DNA from: Orenia metallireducens
GTDB taxonomy: Bacteria > Bacillota > Halanaerobiia > Halobacteroidales > Halobacteroidaceae
DNA length: 64,000 nucleotides
NCBI RefSeq assembly: GCF_003001995.1
Contig: NZ_PVNB01000001.1
Span: 1 to 64,000 of the forward strand
Reading direction: 5' to 3'
The notes beneath the pieces are model-generated. The model was given only the letters and a program-made list of their open reading frames with translations, did not search any database and was not told the origin of the DNA. Both the position numbers and the translations under genes were made by a program. Within the stretch, counting starts at the first letter, position 1. Each line of letters starts with the position of its first letter. Below are positions 6,974-15,383 of the stretch, in pieces.

Positions 6974-8830
6974 CTAAACTTCAAATTTATCAACCAATTC
7001 ATGTAACTTCTGAGCCATATTAGCCAGCTCTTGTGAAGAGTAGGTAACCTCTGCAGACATATTACTGATATCATCAGTAACATTTATGATTTCTTGACTA
7101 TTATCTGCTAAACTCTGACTAGAAGCAGCAGTCTTTTCAAGGTGAGTAAATGTACTTTCACTAGAATCTTCGATCTCTTTAAAGAGATTGCCTGCACTTT
7201 CTATAATCTCTTGTCCATCTTTAGTCTTTGATTCAACTTGATTAATAGCTTTTAGAGCAGATTTAGACTTACCTTTAATCTCTACTACCAAATTGGAAAT
7301 CTCTGATGTTGCATTATTAGTCTCTACTGCTAGCTCTCTAATCTCATCTGCTACTACTGCAAAGCCTCGTCCATACTCCCCAGCTCTCGCTGCCTCAATA
7401 GATGCATTAAGTGCTAATAGATTGGTCTGTTCAGCTATATTATTGATTAAATCAATAATCTTTTCGATCATCTGTGAATCATTATCTAGCTGATTAATCA
7501 CCTCTACAGTCTCCCCTACCACTTGATTAATATCTTTGATACTAACTACTGCATTTTTAATATTACTACTTCCTATTTCAGTTTTAGAACTAGCTTCTTT
7601 AGAAAAAGAGGTGACCTCTTGCACACTACTAGAAATTTGTTGTATACTTGTTGATATTTCTGCTATAAGCTGTCTAGTATTCTCTATAGTCGCATTACCT
7701 TCTTGACTAGAGGCAGATAACTCTTCACTAGTTGATGAAATATCACTAGCTGCTTCTAAAACATCGATTACAATCTTCTTTAAGTTATCAACCATAGAGT
7801 TAAATTCTATTGCTAATTGTCCTATTTCATCATTACGTTTAGAATCAATACTTACTTGCAAATTACCCTGAGCAACTTTCTTCATAACCTTAATTAATTC
7901 AGAGATAAAATCTATTAGATACTTCTTGATAAAGATAGAAATAAATATAGCCACTAAAATTAACACAATAATATCTACTATTAAAATTTGTCTACCAATC
8001 TTGTTCTTACTTTCATAAACTTTCTCAACTGAATTCTGGGCGAATATAACCCCATCAATTACAGGTAGTGATACATAAGAAGCCATCACTTCTTTATCTT
8101 TAAAAGAATACTCCACACTTCCCCTTTTATTACTCTTAACAGTGTTCATATCTATAATTTGCCCTAAATCATAGCTCTTTTCAATCATCTCTTTATCTGG
8201 ATGAGCAATGACCTCATTATTTTTATTAGCAACATACACATAACTAGAATCAGTTGAACTAGCAATTACCATACTCTGTACAGGAGTTAACAACATATCT
8301 ATGCCCAAAGCTCCTATAAAATCACCATTATCATTAATTACAGGGGCTACTAAAGTAATTAATGGCTTCTTAAGCCCTTTATCTAAATGAAGATCGCTCC
8401 ACATAATATCTTTGCTATTTTTAATCTCTTGATACCAAGGCTTATCATTAATGTTGATCTCTTCATCTTCAGGATAAAAATAATTTTGACCAAAGCTTGT
8501 ACTAAGATATAGCCTTACAAAATAAGGATAATCATCCTTTAAATTCTCAAATAGATCTCTGACTGCCCATTCATTTGCATACTTAACAGAATCTTGGCGG
8601 GAAATCAATTTTATTATCTCTTCTTTTCTATAAAAAAAGGACTCAATTTGATTCTTTAATCCATCTGCTTTCTCCTCATTCTTTTCTTGAGCTAATTTAG
8701 TCAGCTCCTTTGATACAGAATTATTGACTATTAACCCTAAGATTAGAAATGAAATTACTAAGATAGCAACTATAGTACCTACAGCTTTAAAGGATAGATT
8801 ATTCTTTAGGTTTACTTCCTTTAATTTCAT
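6974..8830 (-). CDS. Methyl-accepting chemotaxis protein with Cache sensor
   Basis: A 618-residue transducer. TM1 is at about residues 13-35. A periplasmic double-Cache domain (about 40-275) contains the characteristic DKPWYQEI and GALGIDML segments. TM2 is near 285-305, followed by HAMP to about 355. The cytoplasmic signalling domain has the conserved hairpin tip [29 protein letters not shown] precedes ATG 8830. The neighbour just upstream on the same strand is an orphan TRAP-type binding protein, so the receptor may sense the same class of carboxylate ligand; this is a guess from adjacency. No other chemotaxis genes are nearby. Confidence 0.93.
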   Translation of the reverse strand: MKLKEVNLKNNLSFKAVGTIVAILVISFLILGLIVNNSVSKELTKLAQEKNEEKADGLKNQIESFFYRKEEIIKLISRQDSVKYANEWAVRDLFENLKDDYPYFVRLYLSTSFGQNYFYPEDEEININDKPWYQEIKNSKDIMWSDLHLDKGLKKPLITLVAPVINDNGDFIGALGIDMLLTPVQSMVIASSTDSSYVYVANKNNEVIAHPDKEMIEKSYDLGQIIDMNTVKSNKRGSVEYSFKDKEVMASYVSLPVIDGVIFAQNSVEKVYESKNKIGRQILIVDIIVLILVAIFISIFIKKYLIDFISELIKVMKKVAQGNLQVSIDSKRNDEIGQLAIEFNSMVDNLKKIVIDVLEAASDISSTSEELSASSQEGNATIENTRQLIAEISTSIQQISSSVQEVTSFSKEASSKTEIGSSNIKNAVVSIKDINQVVGETVEVINQLDNDSQMIEKIIDLINNIAEQTNLLALNASIEAARAGEYGRGFAVVADEIRELAVETNNATSEISNLVVEIKGKSKSALKAINQVESKTKDGQEIIESAGNLFKEIEDSSESTFTHLEKTAASSQSLADNSQEIINVTDDISNMSAEVTYSSQELANMAQKLHELVDKFEV

Positions 8831-8867
8831 AATATTACATTTCCCTCCTTTTATTATCTAAATACTA

Positions 8868-8913
8868 GATAAGAGGTTTCTTTCTATAGCTAACAATGAA
8901 AGAAACCTCTTAT
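8868..8913 (-). terminator. Hairpin after the TRAP binding-protein gene
   Basis: AAGAGGTTTCTTTC and GAAAGAAACCTCTT form a 14-bp stem with a 13-nt loop between dctP and the chemoreceptor gene. The T-run is weak, so it may be an attenuating or RNA-stabilising hairpin. Confidence 0.6.
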
Positions 8914-8922
8914 TATCAATAA

Positions 8923-9993
8923 TTATTTACCTTCTAAATCTTTTAATAAAATTTGATATAACTCTTCTCCAATTATCTTTCTCCATTTAGCTCTTACCGG
9001 CTCTGTCTTAGCTTTAAATGCTTCATATTGTGCAGCAGATAAGGTATTAACCTTCATTCCTTTGCTCTCAATAAATTTTATAGGGTCTTCAAAAGAAAAT
9101 ATACCTTCTTCATTATTCTCTTTTAAATAATTCAATGCACTACCATCATCAAGACCCATCCTTGCTAACATCTGCTCATATTCTAAAGCTTCTTTAGCAG
9201 ATTGTTCAATAATATTTTGGGTTTTACTATCAAAATTATCCCAGACATCTTTATTAATACCAATCACTAATGGATCAAATAGATAATTCCATAAGGTAAT
9301 ATGAGTATGATAGTTCCAAATTTTAACTGGTATCTCTACACCCAATAATGGATTTTCTTGACCATCAACTACACCTTGCTTAAACCCATTGATTGCTGAT
9401 CCCCAAGGCATACTTACTGGTCTTGCACCTAAAGCATTATAGGTATCAAAAAAGATAGGTGTCCCAACTACTCTAACTCTAAGTCCTCTCAAATCATCAG
9501 GACTTGTAATTGCTCTTTTACTATTAGTAATTTGACGAAATCCATTTTCTCCCCAACCAAATGCCTTAACACCCTTCTTTTCTAGTGTATTTAAAATATA
9601 TTCTCCAGTTTTACCACTATAGATGGCATCAATCTGATCATAGCCTTGATACATAAAAGGTAGAGAAAAGACATTTAACTCCTTAACCTGAGATGACCAG
9701 TTAATAGTAGAAGATATAGCCATATCTATCTGTCCTTGCTGTAACATTGCAAATTCATTTGTCTGCTTCCCTGCAAAGAGTTTCCCACCAAAATAAGGTT
9801 TAATATTCACCTTTCCTGCTGTTCTCTCTTCTACTAGCTCAACAAACCTTTCTGCCCCAGCTCCCCAAGGAAACCCTGGTCCAACAACTACACTAAGTTT
9901 ATATTCTTCTTTAAATTCAGCGGCAGACCCTACTGAAATATTAACAAATAGCATTAATGTTAAGACCAATAAAATCAATAATTTCTTCTTCAA
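8923..9993 (-). CDS. TRAP transporter solute-binding protein, DctP family
   Basis: A 356-residue periplasmic binding protein. The signal peptide covers residues 1-24 and ends near VGSAA. The mature part has the DctP fold with the conserved segment LRGLRVRVVGTPIF, in which the arginine binds the carboxylate of the ligand, and the PWGSAINGFKQGVVDGQENP segment. TRAP systems import carboxylic acids on ion gradients, but the DctQ and DctM membrane subunits are not in this window, so this is an orphan or works with distant partners. Lack of a lipobox fits an organism with a periplasm. Adjacency to a Cache chemoreceptor suggests a role in ligand sensing. Confidence 0.9.
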   Translation of the reverse strand: MKKKLLILLVLTLMLFVNISVGSAAEFKEEYKLSVVVGPGFPWGAGAERFVELVEERTAGKVNIKPYFGGKLFAGKQTNEFAMLQQGQIDMAISSTINWSSQVKELNVFSLPFMYQGYDQIDAIYSGKTGEYILNTLEKKGVKAFGWGENGFRQITNSKRAITSPDDLRGLRVRVVGTPIFFDTYNALGARPVSMPWGSAINGFKQGVVDGQENPLLGVEIPVKIWNYHTHITLWNYLFDPLVIGINKDVWDNFDSKTQNIIEQSAKEALEYEQMLARMGLDDGSALNYLKENNEEGIFSFEDPIKFIESKGMKVNTLSAAQYEAFKAKTEPVRAKWRKIIGEELYQILLKDLEGK

Positions 9994-10033
9994 TTTATCT
10001 TCCCCCTTAAAATCTCTTTTATAGAATTTAAAA

Positions 10034-10063
10034 ATAAGCTCCCTCTAAAAGAGGAAGCTTATT
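10034..10063 (-). terminator. Terminator after the acetolactate decarboxylase gene
   Basis: AAGCTCCCTC/GAGGAAGCTT forms a stem followed on the minus strand by TTATTTTTAAA. Confidence 0.7.
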
Positions 10064-10080
10064 TAATTTAGAGTTAAACT

Positions 10081-10875
10081 CTACTCTTCAACATCTTCTA
10101 AATCCTCGCCTGATTCTTCATTTAGCTTTATCTTTCTAAATGAATTACTGTGAGGTAAGATTAATTGGAAGCCTGATGAATAATCAATTTGAACTTCTCC
10201 ACGCTTTAACTGGCATTCAAGTAAATGCCCTCCACCTGTACGGTCTTCATTAATGAAGTGTAGATGAAATTTAGGAACATTAATTCCATTAACATAATAT
10301 GGAGACCAAAAACCAACTAATGTTCCCTTGGTATTATAAAAATCAAAGGTTGGTTGCGTAGCCGCTATTTTAGCCAACTTTGGATATGGCTTGCTCTGCT
10401 TAGGCACACTACGAGTCTTCACATGTTTAAATTCCCCTTCAATCTTAATAGCATAGAATATATTCTTACTTGGCAACAATTCTGTTAACTCTTTTTTAAG
10501 CTCCTCAATATCCTTTACTCCCTTAAATACAGCACTTTTATCTTCATCAAAATATGTAGCTACAGCAAAAGGAGTTTTGACAATATCTGAAACCTCTTTT
10601 ACCTCTCCAGTAGATTTTACTTGATAAGCTACACCATCTAAAATAACCATCTCTCCATCTAAATCATGGAAAGTTCCAAGACCAAAGTTACCATGGTCTA
10701 ACAATTGACCAACAGTAATATCTCCATCATATAATCCTTGTAATAAAGCATCGATTGTTGAAATTTGAAATAAAGTATCTTGCCCCTCAATCTGAGCATA
10801 AGCAGTTAAACTTAAACCCATTACTAATAAAAAACTTACTACTAAATAAAAACTACTTTTTTTGATAATCTTCAT
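10081..10875 (-). CDS. budA: Alpha-acetolactate decarboxylase with signal peptide
   Basis: A 264-residue BudA/AlsD that converts acetolactate to acetoin. The family signatures are the early GxFGLGTFHDLDGEMVILDG region and the zinc ligands in KFHLHFINEDRTGGGH (two His separated by one residue, then a third). An N-terminal signal peptide (residues 1-27, hydrophobic core then AYAQ) indicates export, as in some Bacillus homologues. The C-terminal tail is acidic. RBS GAGGGG is present. The leader carries a c-di-GMP riboswitch and a terminator, so expression probably answers to the second messenger. No acetolactate synthase gene is adjacent. Confidence 0.93.
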   Translation of the reverse strand: MKIIKKSSFYLVVSFLLVMGLSLTAYAQIEGQDTLFQISTIDALLQGLYDGDITVGQLLDHGNFGLGTFHDLDGEMVILDGVAYQVKSTGEVKEVSDIVKTPFAVATYFDEDKSAVFKGVKDIEELKKELTELLPSKNIFYAIKIEGEFKHVKTRSVPKQSKPYPKLAKIAATQPTFDFYNTKGTLVGFWSPYYVNGINVPKFHLHFINEDRTGGGHLLECQLKRGEVQIDYSSGFQLILPHSNSFRKIKLNEESGEDLEDVEE

Positions 10876-10930
10876 AGCTATCCCCTCTCTGAATATAAGT
10901 TTTTGAATAATTATTTAAAAATCTATTAAC

Positions 10931-10957
10931 TATGCTGAAAAATGTTTTTCAGCATAA
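10931..10957 (-). other. Second hairpin in the budA leader
   Basis: ATGCTGAAAAA and TTTTTCAGCAT form a long AT-rich stem between the riboswitch terminator and the budA RBS. There is no T-run on the minus strand. It may stabilise the readthrough mRNA. Confidence 0.5.
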
Positions 10958-11003
10958 CAAAAAAATAAATAGTCCTATCCCTCTAAATGAAAGGAATAGA
11001 ACT
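10957..11003 (-). terminator. Intrinsic terminator of the c-di-GMP riboswitch
   Basis: On the minus strand AGTTCTATTCC pairs with GGGATAGGACT (11 bp, two G-U), followed by ATTTATTTTTTTG. It lies about 25 nt downstream of the aptamer and 82 bp before budA. This fits a transcriptional on/off switch. Confidence 0.8.
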
Positions 11004-11027
11004 GCTTACTTTTCTATTCACTATTCT

Positions 11028-11115
11028 TTCGGTAGTCTGACGATCTTAGTACAAAATTGTACCTTAGACTCAAAAACTTTGCGACCTTATCTTTCAATAA
11101 GTGTGCTATTTCAGG
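11028..11115 (-). promoter_or_regulatory. Cyclic-di-GMP-I (GEMM) riboswitch aptamer
   Basis: Read on the minus strand the element has the GEMM-I landmarks in order: GCACACTTAT, a GAAA tetraloop closed by an ATAAG arm, GGTCGCAAAG, GAGTCTAAGG with a small variable hairpin, TAAGATCGTCAGACT, then TACCGAA. These match the conserved GAAA tetraloop, the CGCAAAG strand, the CUAAG receptor side and the terminal UACCGA of class I c-di-GMP aptamers. A terminator follows, then budA. Likely promoters lie in 11116-11230. No covariance-model search was possible here. Confidence 0.85.
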
Positions 11116-11348
11116 AATAATAAAGATATATTATATTTTTATACCAAAAATGATAACTAAAAGGATCAAATAGTTATATCTCTTATATTATGTTAAAATT
11201 ATACCATGTATAATATACCAAATCAAGTTAATAAACTAATTTAATGGTTTAAATTTCATTCAAACAATTATTTGCTTAACTTTTTGAAAAATTTACATTA
11301 TCTAATAGAAAATCGGTTTTAACAAAATATTTTCGCCAAAAATTAAAC
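11116..11348 (-). promoter_or_regulatory. Promoter region of the riboswitch-budA transcript
   Basis: AT-rich and without ORFs. On the minus strand TTGATT, 17 bp, TATAAT (around 11190-11230) is the best promoter match, which would place the transcript start roughly 70 nt before the aptamer. A second TATAAT-like word lies closer. The remainder is unremarkable. Confidence 0.4.
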
Positions 11349-11379
11349 AAGATGGTTTCTCTGACCTAGAAACCATCTT
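11349..11379 (-). terminator. Terminator downstream of pfkA copy 1
   Basis: AAGATGGTTTCT/AGAAACCATCTT 12-bp stem, T-rich on the minus strand. The same hairpin with the same flank (CCAAAAATTAAA) occurs at 22284-22316 near the other pfkA copy. Confidence 0.8.
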
Positions 11380-11435
11380 AAACTTACTCAACGATAAGTA
11401 TATTGAGCTATTCTACTGTCTTCTTTCTATTAATT

Positions 11436-12407
11436 TTAATAACAGATCATCTTAGTCAACTCATAATTTTTATCATTGAAGCTCTTCTGCTCACTATTTA
11501 CTACCTCTAAATCTACTGCCTCTACTACATTATTTCTAACCCCTACCATCTTAGCATTTTCTCCTTTAACCAGTTGATTAACCGCCTCTGCTCCTAACTT
11601 ACTTGCCAAGACCCGATCAAAGAACGTTGGACGTCCACCACGTTGTTGATGACCCAACAAGGTCTCTCTGATCTTATACCCTAAGCGCATCTCTAGCTCT
11701 CTACTAATATCATCAACCTTTCCTACACCCTCAGCCATCAAAATAATCCCATAATTTTTACCGATTTCAAACTTTCTCTTTAAATTATCAGCAACCTCAT
11801 CATAATCTATCTCTAGCTCAGGAATTAATAGTCCATCTACACTTCCTGCTAAGGTAGAGTTCATGGCAATCTCCCCAGAATGGCGACCCATCACCTCAAT
11901 TACAAAGACCCGAGGAGTATCTCCTACTAACGAGGTAGCAGTATCTAAAATTCTATCGACTGTCTCGGTAACGATATTACAAGCAGTATCAAAGCCAATA
12001 GCATAATCTGTTCCTGTAATATCATTATCAATGGTTCCAGGTACACCTATTACCTTCACTCCTGCATCTACTAACTTTTGCGCTCCCTTCATTGAACCAT
12101 TACCACCGATCACCACCAATCCATCTAGCTCTAGGTTTTTGATATTAGCTAATGCCTTCTTAAAACCTGTCTCACTTTGAAACTCCTTGGTTCTACCAGT
12201 CTTGATTATCGTGCCCCCATAGCTGACAATCTCTTCTACATCTAATATTTCTAACTTTCTATACCTCTTCTCTAGAAGTCCAATATAGCCAGCCTCGATT
12301 CCTAAAACCTCTAAATTATGATATGTACCGGCCTTCACCACAGCTCGCAAGGTAGCATTCATCCCTGGAGCATCACCACCACTTGTTAACACACCAATTC
12401 TTTGCAT
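11436..12407 (-). CDS. pfkA: 6-phosphofructokinase, copy 1
   Basis: A 323-residue PfkA that phosphorylates fructose-6-phosphate. The nucleotide loop is LTSGGDAPGMN, the substrate/catalytic segment is PGTIDNDI, and HQQRGGRP binds the effector/substrate. The Gly in GTIDND favours ATP over pyrophosphate as donor. The motif usually written GGDGS is GGNGS here (Asn for the Mg-linked Asp), which is unusual for the short bacterial enzymes I know. The start at 12407 is set by AGAGGTG; an upstream in-frame extension is not supported. About 880 bp from the RBS to codon 288 are almost identical to pfkA copy 2 at 22552-23523, while the last 35 residues have diverged. It lies downstream of the ula operon and can take up its fructose-6-phosphate. 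Confidence 0.94.
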   Translation of the reverse strand: MQRIGVLTSGGDAPGMNATLRAVVKAGTYHNLEVLGIEAGYIGLLEKRYRKLEILDVEEIVSYGGTIIKTGRTKEFQSETGFKKALANIKNLELDGLVVIGGNGSMKGAQKLVDAGVKVIGVPGTIDNDITGTDYAIGFDTACNIVTETVDRILDTATSLVGDTPRVFVIEVMGRHSGEIAMNSTLAGSVDGLLIPELEIDYDEVADNLKRKFEIGKNYGIILMAEGVGKVDDISRELEMRLGYKIRETLLGHQQRGGRPTFFDRVLASKLGAEAVNQLVKGENAKMVGVRNNVVEAVDLEVVNSEQKSFNDKNYELTKMICY

Positions 12408-12476
12408 AAGGCACCTCTTTATTATATAATTATAGACTTGTGACTTCAGAATCAAACTTAAATATGTGTTATATAG

Positions 12477-12596
12477 AGCAATAATGCGACATTTTTAGAA
12501 CTCACACCTCACCCTAGCCCTCTCATTAGTTAAGGAGAGGGGGCTAAGGGGTAAGGTTGAAAGTGCCCCAATATCCCCATTAAGTTTCACTTTAAA
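12477..12596. repeat. Dispersed inverted-repeat element R1
   Basis: The left end is a degenerate GCGACATTTTTA (12486-12497). The right end, read inverted, is AAAGTGAAACTTAATGG then GGATATTGGGGCACTTT (12560-12592). The interior is a quasi-palindrome of CACCCTAGCCCTCTC and GAGAGGGGGCTAAGGGG. It belongs to the family described in the findings and lies just upstream of pfkA copy 1. Confidence 0.7.
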
Positions 12597-12632
12597 ATTG
12601 TTTATCTATATTCTAACAAAAGATATTCATTC

Positions 12633-13325
12633 TTATTTTTGTCCATAATAAGCATTATCCCCATGCTTTCTCAAAAAATGTTTATCTAATAATTTCTGAG
12701 GTATACTCTTAACTTCAGGGTTCAACTTCACAGTACGATAAGCCATCTTAGCCACCTCTTCCATAACTACTACATTATGAACAGCCTCATTAGCATCTTT
12801 ACCCCAGGCAAAAGGACCATGATTATTAACAACTACTCCTGGAATATAAGAAGCTTTAAGACCTTCAAAAGTTTCAACTATAACGTTTCCTGTCTCCTTT
12901 TCATATTCTCCTTCAATCTCTTGTTCAGTCATCTGACGAGTGCAAGGAATTTTCCCATAAAAATAATCGGCATGAGTGGTACCTAAATGAGGGATAGCTT
13001 TACCTGCTTGAGCCCAGATTGTTGCCCATGTTGAATGAGTATGAACTACACCACCAATCTCTAGAAAATTGTTATATAATACTAAATGAGTAGCTGTATC
13101 AGAAGAAGGATTTAAATTACCTTCAACCTTATTACCTCTAAGGTCTACTACTACTAAATCATCTACTGTCATCTCACCATAAGCAACTCCACTTGCTTTA
13201 ATTACAACTAAACCTTTGTCTCTATCTATCCCGCTTACATTACCCCAAGTATAAGTTACTAACCCCTTCTTAGGTAATTCTAAGTTAGCTTCTAATACTT
13301 CTTTTTTTAATTGCTCTAAAGACAT
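12633..13325 (-). CDS. ulaF: L-ribulose-5-phosphate 4-epimerase
   Basis: A 230-residue class II aldolase-fold zinc enzyme that converts L-ribulose-5-phosphate to D-xylulose-5-phosphate. Zinc ligands are in [14 protein letters not shown] (two His) and further His/Asp in HADYF. The phosphate-binding GNVSG and SSDTATH segments are present. The length fits UlaF/AraD (about 230). Start 13325 overlaps the ulaE stop by one base (TAATG), with AAGGGGG before it. An upstream in-frame ATG would lie inside ulaE and is not needed. Because all neighbours are ascorbate genes, UlaF rather than AraD is the right name. Last gene of the ula operon. Confidence 0.93.
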   Translation of the reverse strand: MSLEQLKKEVLEANLELPKKGLVTYTWGNVSGIDRDKGLVVIKASGVAYGEMTVDDLVVVDLRGNKVEGNLNPSSDTATHLVLYNNFLEIGGVVHTHSTWATIWAQAGKAIPHLGTTHADYFYGKIPCTRQMTEQEIEGEYEKETGNVIVETFEGLKASYIPGVVVNNHGPFAWGKDANEAVHNVVVMEEVAKMAYRTVKLNPEVKSIPQKLLDKHFLRKHGDNAYYGQK

Positions 13326-14185
13326 TATAATCCCCCTTTTTTCATTTTCTCTTCCACCCAAATTCGAGCCTCTCTAACTTCTTTAATAGCTCGCTTTTGA
13401 TTATAAGACTGATTATTATCTGCCCACATTTCAATTAAGAATGCCCCTTGATAATCCAATTTCTTCAATTTACTAAATAATTTAGTGAATTCTACTGTTC
13501 CCTCTCCAAAAGGAACACATTTAAATAGCCCTGGCTTGGTATCCTTAATATGAATTGCTACAATATGCTCTAAACCAAGTTCTAATTCTCCTTCTGGATT
13601 AATAGCCCATTGACTTAAATTACCTAAATCAGGATAAATTTTAAGCCAAGGTGACTTTAATTCATTTATATATTTCATAACTCTGGTGATAGTACCTAAA
13701 AATTGTGTATCCATAATCTCAATAGCTAAAATCACCCCAGCTCTACTTGCTAAAGTTACCGCTTCTTTTAACCCTTCTAAGAATAACTCTTTAGTTCTAT
13801 CATTTGACTCTTCATAATAAACATCATATCCTGCTAACTGAATAATTCTGATTCCTAAATCAACAGAAAGTTCAATTGCTTTAACCATAATCTCTCTTGC
13901 TCTTTCTCTAGTCTTCTCATCTTCACTCCCAAAAGGAAATCTTCGATGAGCACTTAAACACATAGAAGAAATTCTAACACCCGTTCTAGCAATCAATTCT
14001 TTAATTTCATCCCTCTTCTTTTGACTCCAATCTAAACGGGCTAACCTTCCATCACTTTCATCAACTGATATTTCAATAAAATCAAAACCAGCTTCTTTAG
14101 CCGATTCCAGTTTTGTCTTCCAGTCCATCTTATTAGGTAAAGCTTTTTCATAAAGACCTAGTGGTCGCTTATCCAAATTATGCAT
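13325..14185 (-). CDS. ulaE: L-ribulose-5-phosphate 3-epimerase (L-xylulose-5-phosphate 3-epimerase)
   Basis: A 286-residue TIM-barrel epimerase of the UlaE/SgbU group, converting L-xylulose-5-phosphate to L-ribulose-5-phosphate. Family segments seen are [10 protein letters not shown] at the N-terminus, [53 protein letters not shown] and IHIKDTKPG. These carry the metal-binding Glu/Asp/His. It follows ulaD by 66 bp, with an intrinsic terminator in that gap, so ulaEF may be expressed less than the upstream genes. RBS AAGGGGTGGG. It overlaps ulaF by one base. Confidence 0.94.
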   Translation of the reverse strand: MHNLDKRPLGLYEKALPNKMDWKTKLESAKEAGFDFIEISVDESDGRLARLDWSQKKRDEIKELIARTGVRISSMCLSAHRRFPFGSEDEKTRERAREIMVKAIELSVDLGIRIIQLAGYDVYYEESNDRTKELFLEGLKEAVTLASRAGVILAIEIMDTQFLGTITRVMKYINELKSPWLKIYPDLGNLSQWAINPEGELELGLEHIVAIHIKDTKPGLFKCVPFGEGTVEFTKLFSKLKKLDYQGAFLIEMWADNNQSYNQKRAIKEVREARIWVEEKMKKGGL

Positions 14186-14207
14186 AATCCCACCCCTTTT
14201 ATAAAAA

Positions 14208-14238
14208 AATCATCTAACCCTGCTGGACTAGATGATTT
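14208..14238 (-). terminator. Intrinsic terminator between ulaD and ulaE
   Basis: AAATCATCTA pairs with TAGATGATTT with an 11-nt loop. The minus strand then has seven T. It sits inside the ula gene order and probably sets a step in expression rather than ending the operon completely. Confidence 0.85.
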
Positions 14239-14251
14239 CTAATTTAAAGCC

Positions 14252-14896
14252 TTATTTCCCCCAATATTTAGCAATTTCCGCTTTGAACTCTCTGGCTGCT
14301 GCTATTGGATCTTCAGCATCTCTAATTCCTCTCCCAGCAATAAAACAATATATATCTATTCCTTTGAATAATTTTACAGTATCAGGGTTAAGTCCACCTG
14401 TTACTGAAACTTTAAAGCCCATTTCACTAAGCTTTTTAAGCTTATCAAGGTCTTCATCTCCCCAGCTCTTTCCAGAATTTAAGGCATCTCTACTTTGGTG
14501 ATACACAACTTGACTTAATCCCGCTTCCTTCCATTGTCTAGCATGGTCAAAAGTCCAATCACCATATAACTCCACTTGTAAGTCATCAACTTCTGCTAAA
14601 GCTGCTTTCATCGTTGGAATTGTTGCAGAACAGATAACAGTCATCCAATCTGCACCTGCATCTGCACAATTTTTAGCCACTGTCCCACCTGCATCTGCAC
14701 ATTTTGTATCTGCTAAAATTATCTTCTCAGGATAAAGTGCTCTAAGACATCTTACAACTTCCATCCCTTCCTGTAAGCATAAAATAGTTCCTGCCTCAAC
14801 CACATCTATCTCTTCTCCAACTGCATTTATTGATTTAATTGCATCACTTAAAGTTTGATTATCTAAAGCAATTTGAAGCTTTGGTAATGAACTCAT
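14252..14896 (-). CDS. ulaD: 3-keto-L-gulonate-6-phosphate decarboxylase
   Basis: A 214-residue orotidine-decarboxylase-suprafamily enzyme. It decarboxylates 3-keto-L-gulonate-6-phosphate to L-xylulose-5-phosphate. Visible motifs are LQIALDN at the start, EAGT, ILADTKCADAG (catalytic Asp-Lys-Asp set), VICSAT and the phosphate-binding SVTGGLNPD and FIAGRGI segments. Its ATG overlaps the ulaC stop by four bases (ATGA), so translation is coupled. Step two after the lactonase in the ascorbate route. Confidence 0.95.
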   Translation of the reverse strand: MSSLPKLQIALDNQTLSDAIKSINAVGEEIDVVEAGTILCLQEGMEVVRCLRALYPEKIILADTKCADAGGTVAKNCADAGADWMTVICSATIPTMKAALAEVDDLQVELYGDWTFDHARQWKEAGLSQVVYHQSRDALNSGKSWGDEDLDKLKKLSEMGFKVSVTGGLNPDTVKLFKGIDIYCFIAGRGIRDAEDPIAAAREFKAEIAKYWGK

Positions 14897-15351
14897 TTAA
14901 ATCCCCCCTCATTTAATAAATCTAACACTTCTTGAATATCTTCAGCATTTCTGATAGTTTCAAAAGCTTCTTCATCAGAAAATAACATTACCACCTCTTG
15001 AATAGCTTCCATGTGAGATTCATTATCTTCAGCTGCCAAAGTAATTAAAGTATCAACTGGATCATTGCCTTCATGTCCAAATTCAACTGGTTTATCTAAA
15101 GTTATTAAACTAAATCCAGTCTTAATTACTCCTGCTTCAGGTCTAGCATGAGGCATAGCTAAGCCTGGCGCCATTACATAATAAGGACCATTTTCATGGG
15201 TACATTCAATAATTGCATCAATATAACTTTCTTTGACTACTCCTACATTTACTAAAAGTTTACTTCCTACCTTAACAGCTTCTTCCCAATCTTTAGCAGA
15301 TTGATTCAAAGCTATTGTATCTTTAGTAAGCATTTCTTTTAATTTTCCCAT
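14893..15351 (-). CDS. ulaC: PTS ascorbate-type IIA component
   Basis: A 152-residue EIIA of the mannitol/fructose-like fold. MPHARPEAGV contains the phospho-accepting His. It passes phosphate from HPr to UlaB. It lies between tkt and ulaD, 32 bp after the tkt stop, with GGAAGGAG before ATG 15351. In many genomes ulaC is next to ulaB; here transketolase separates them. Confidence 0.94.
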   Translation of the reverse strand: MGKLKEMLTKDTIALNQSAKDWEEAVKVGSKLLVNVGVVKESYIDAIIECTHENGPYYVMAPGLAMPHARPEAGVIKTGFSLITLDKPVEFGHEGNDPVDTLITLAAEDNESHMEAIQEVVMLFSDEEAFETIRNAEDIQEVLDLLNEGGFK

Positions 15352-15383
15352 ATCAAAAACTCCTTCCCATCATTTTAAATTAA

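Noticed and set aside
10932-11120. Plus-strand ORF in the budA leader
   Set aside because: It is antisense to the riboswitch and terminator and has no family resemblance.
12408-12455. Upstream extension of pfkA copy 1
   Set aside because: The extra codons have no RBS, are absent from copy 2, and the conserved start MQRIGVL follows AGAGGTG.
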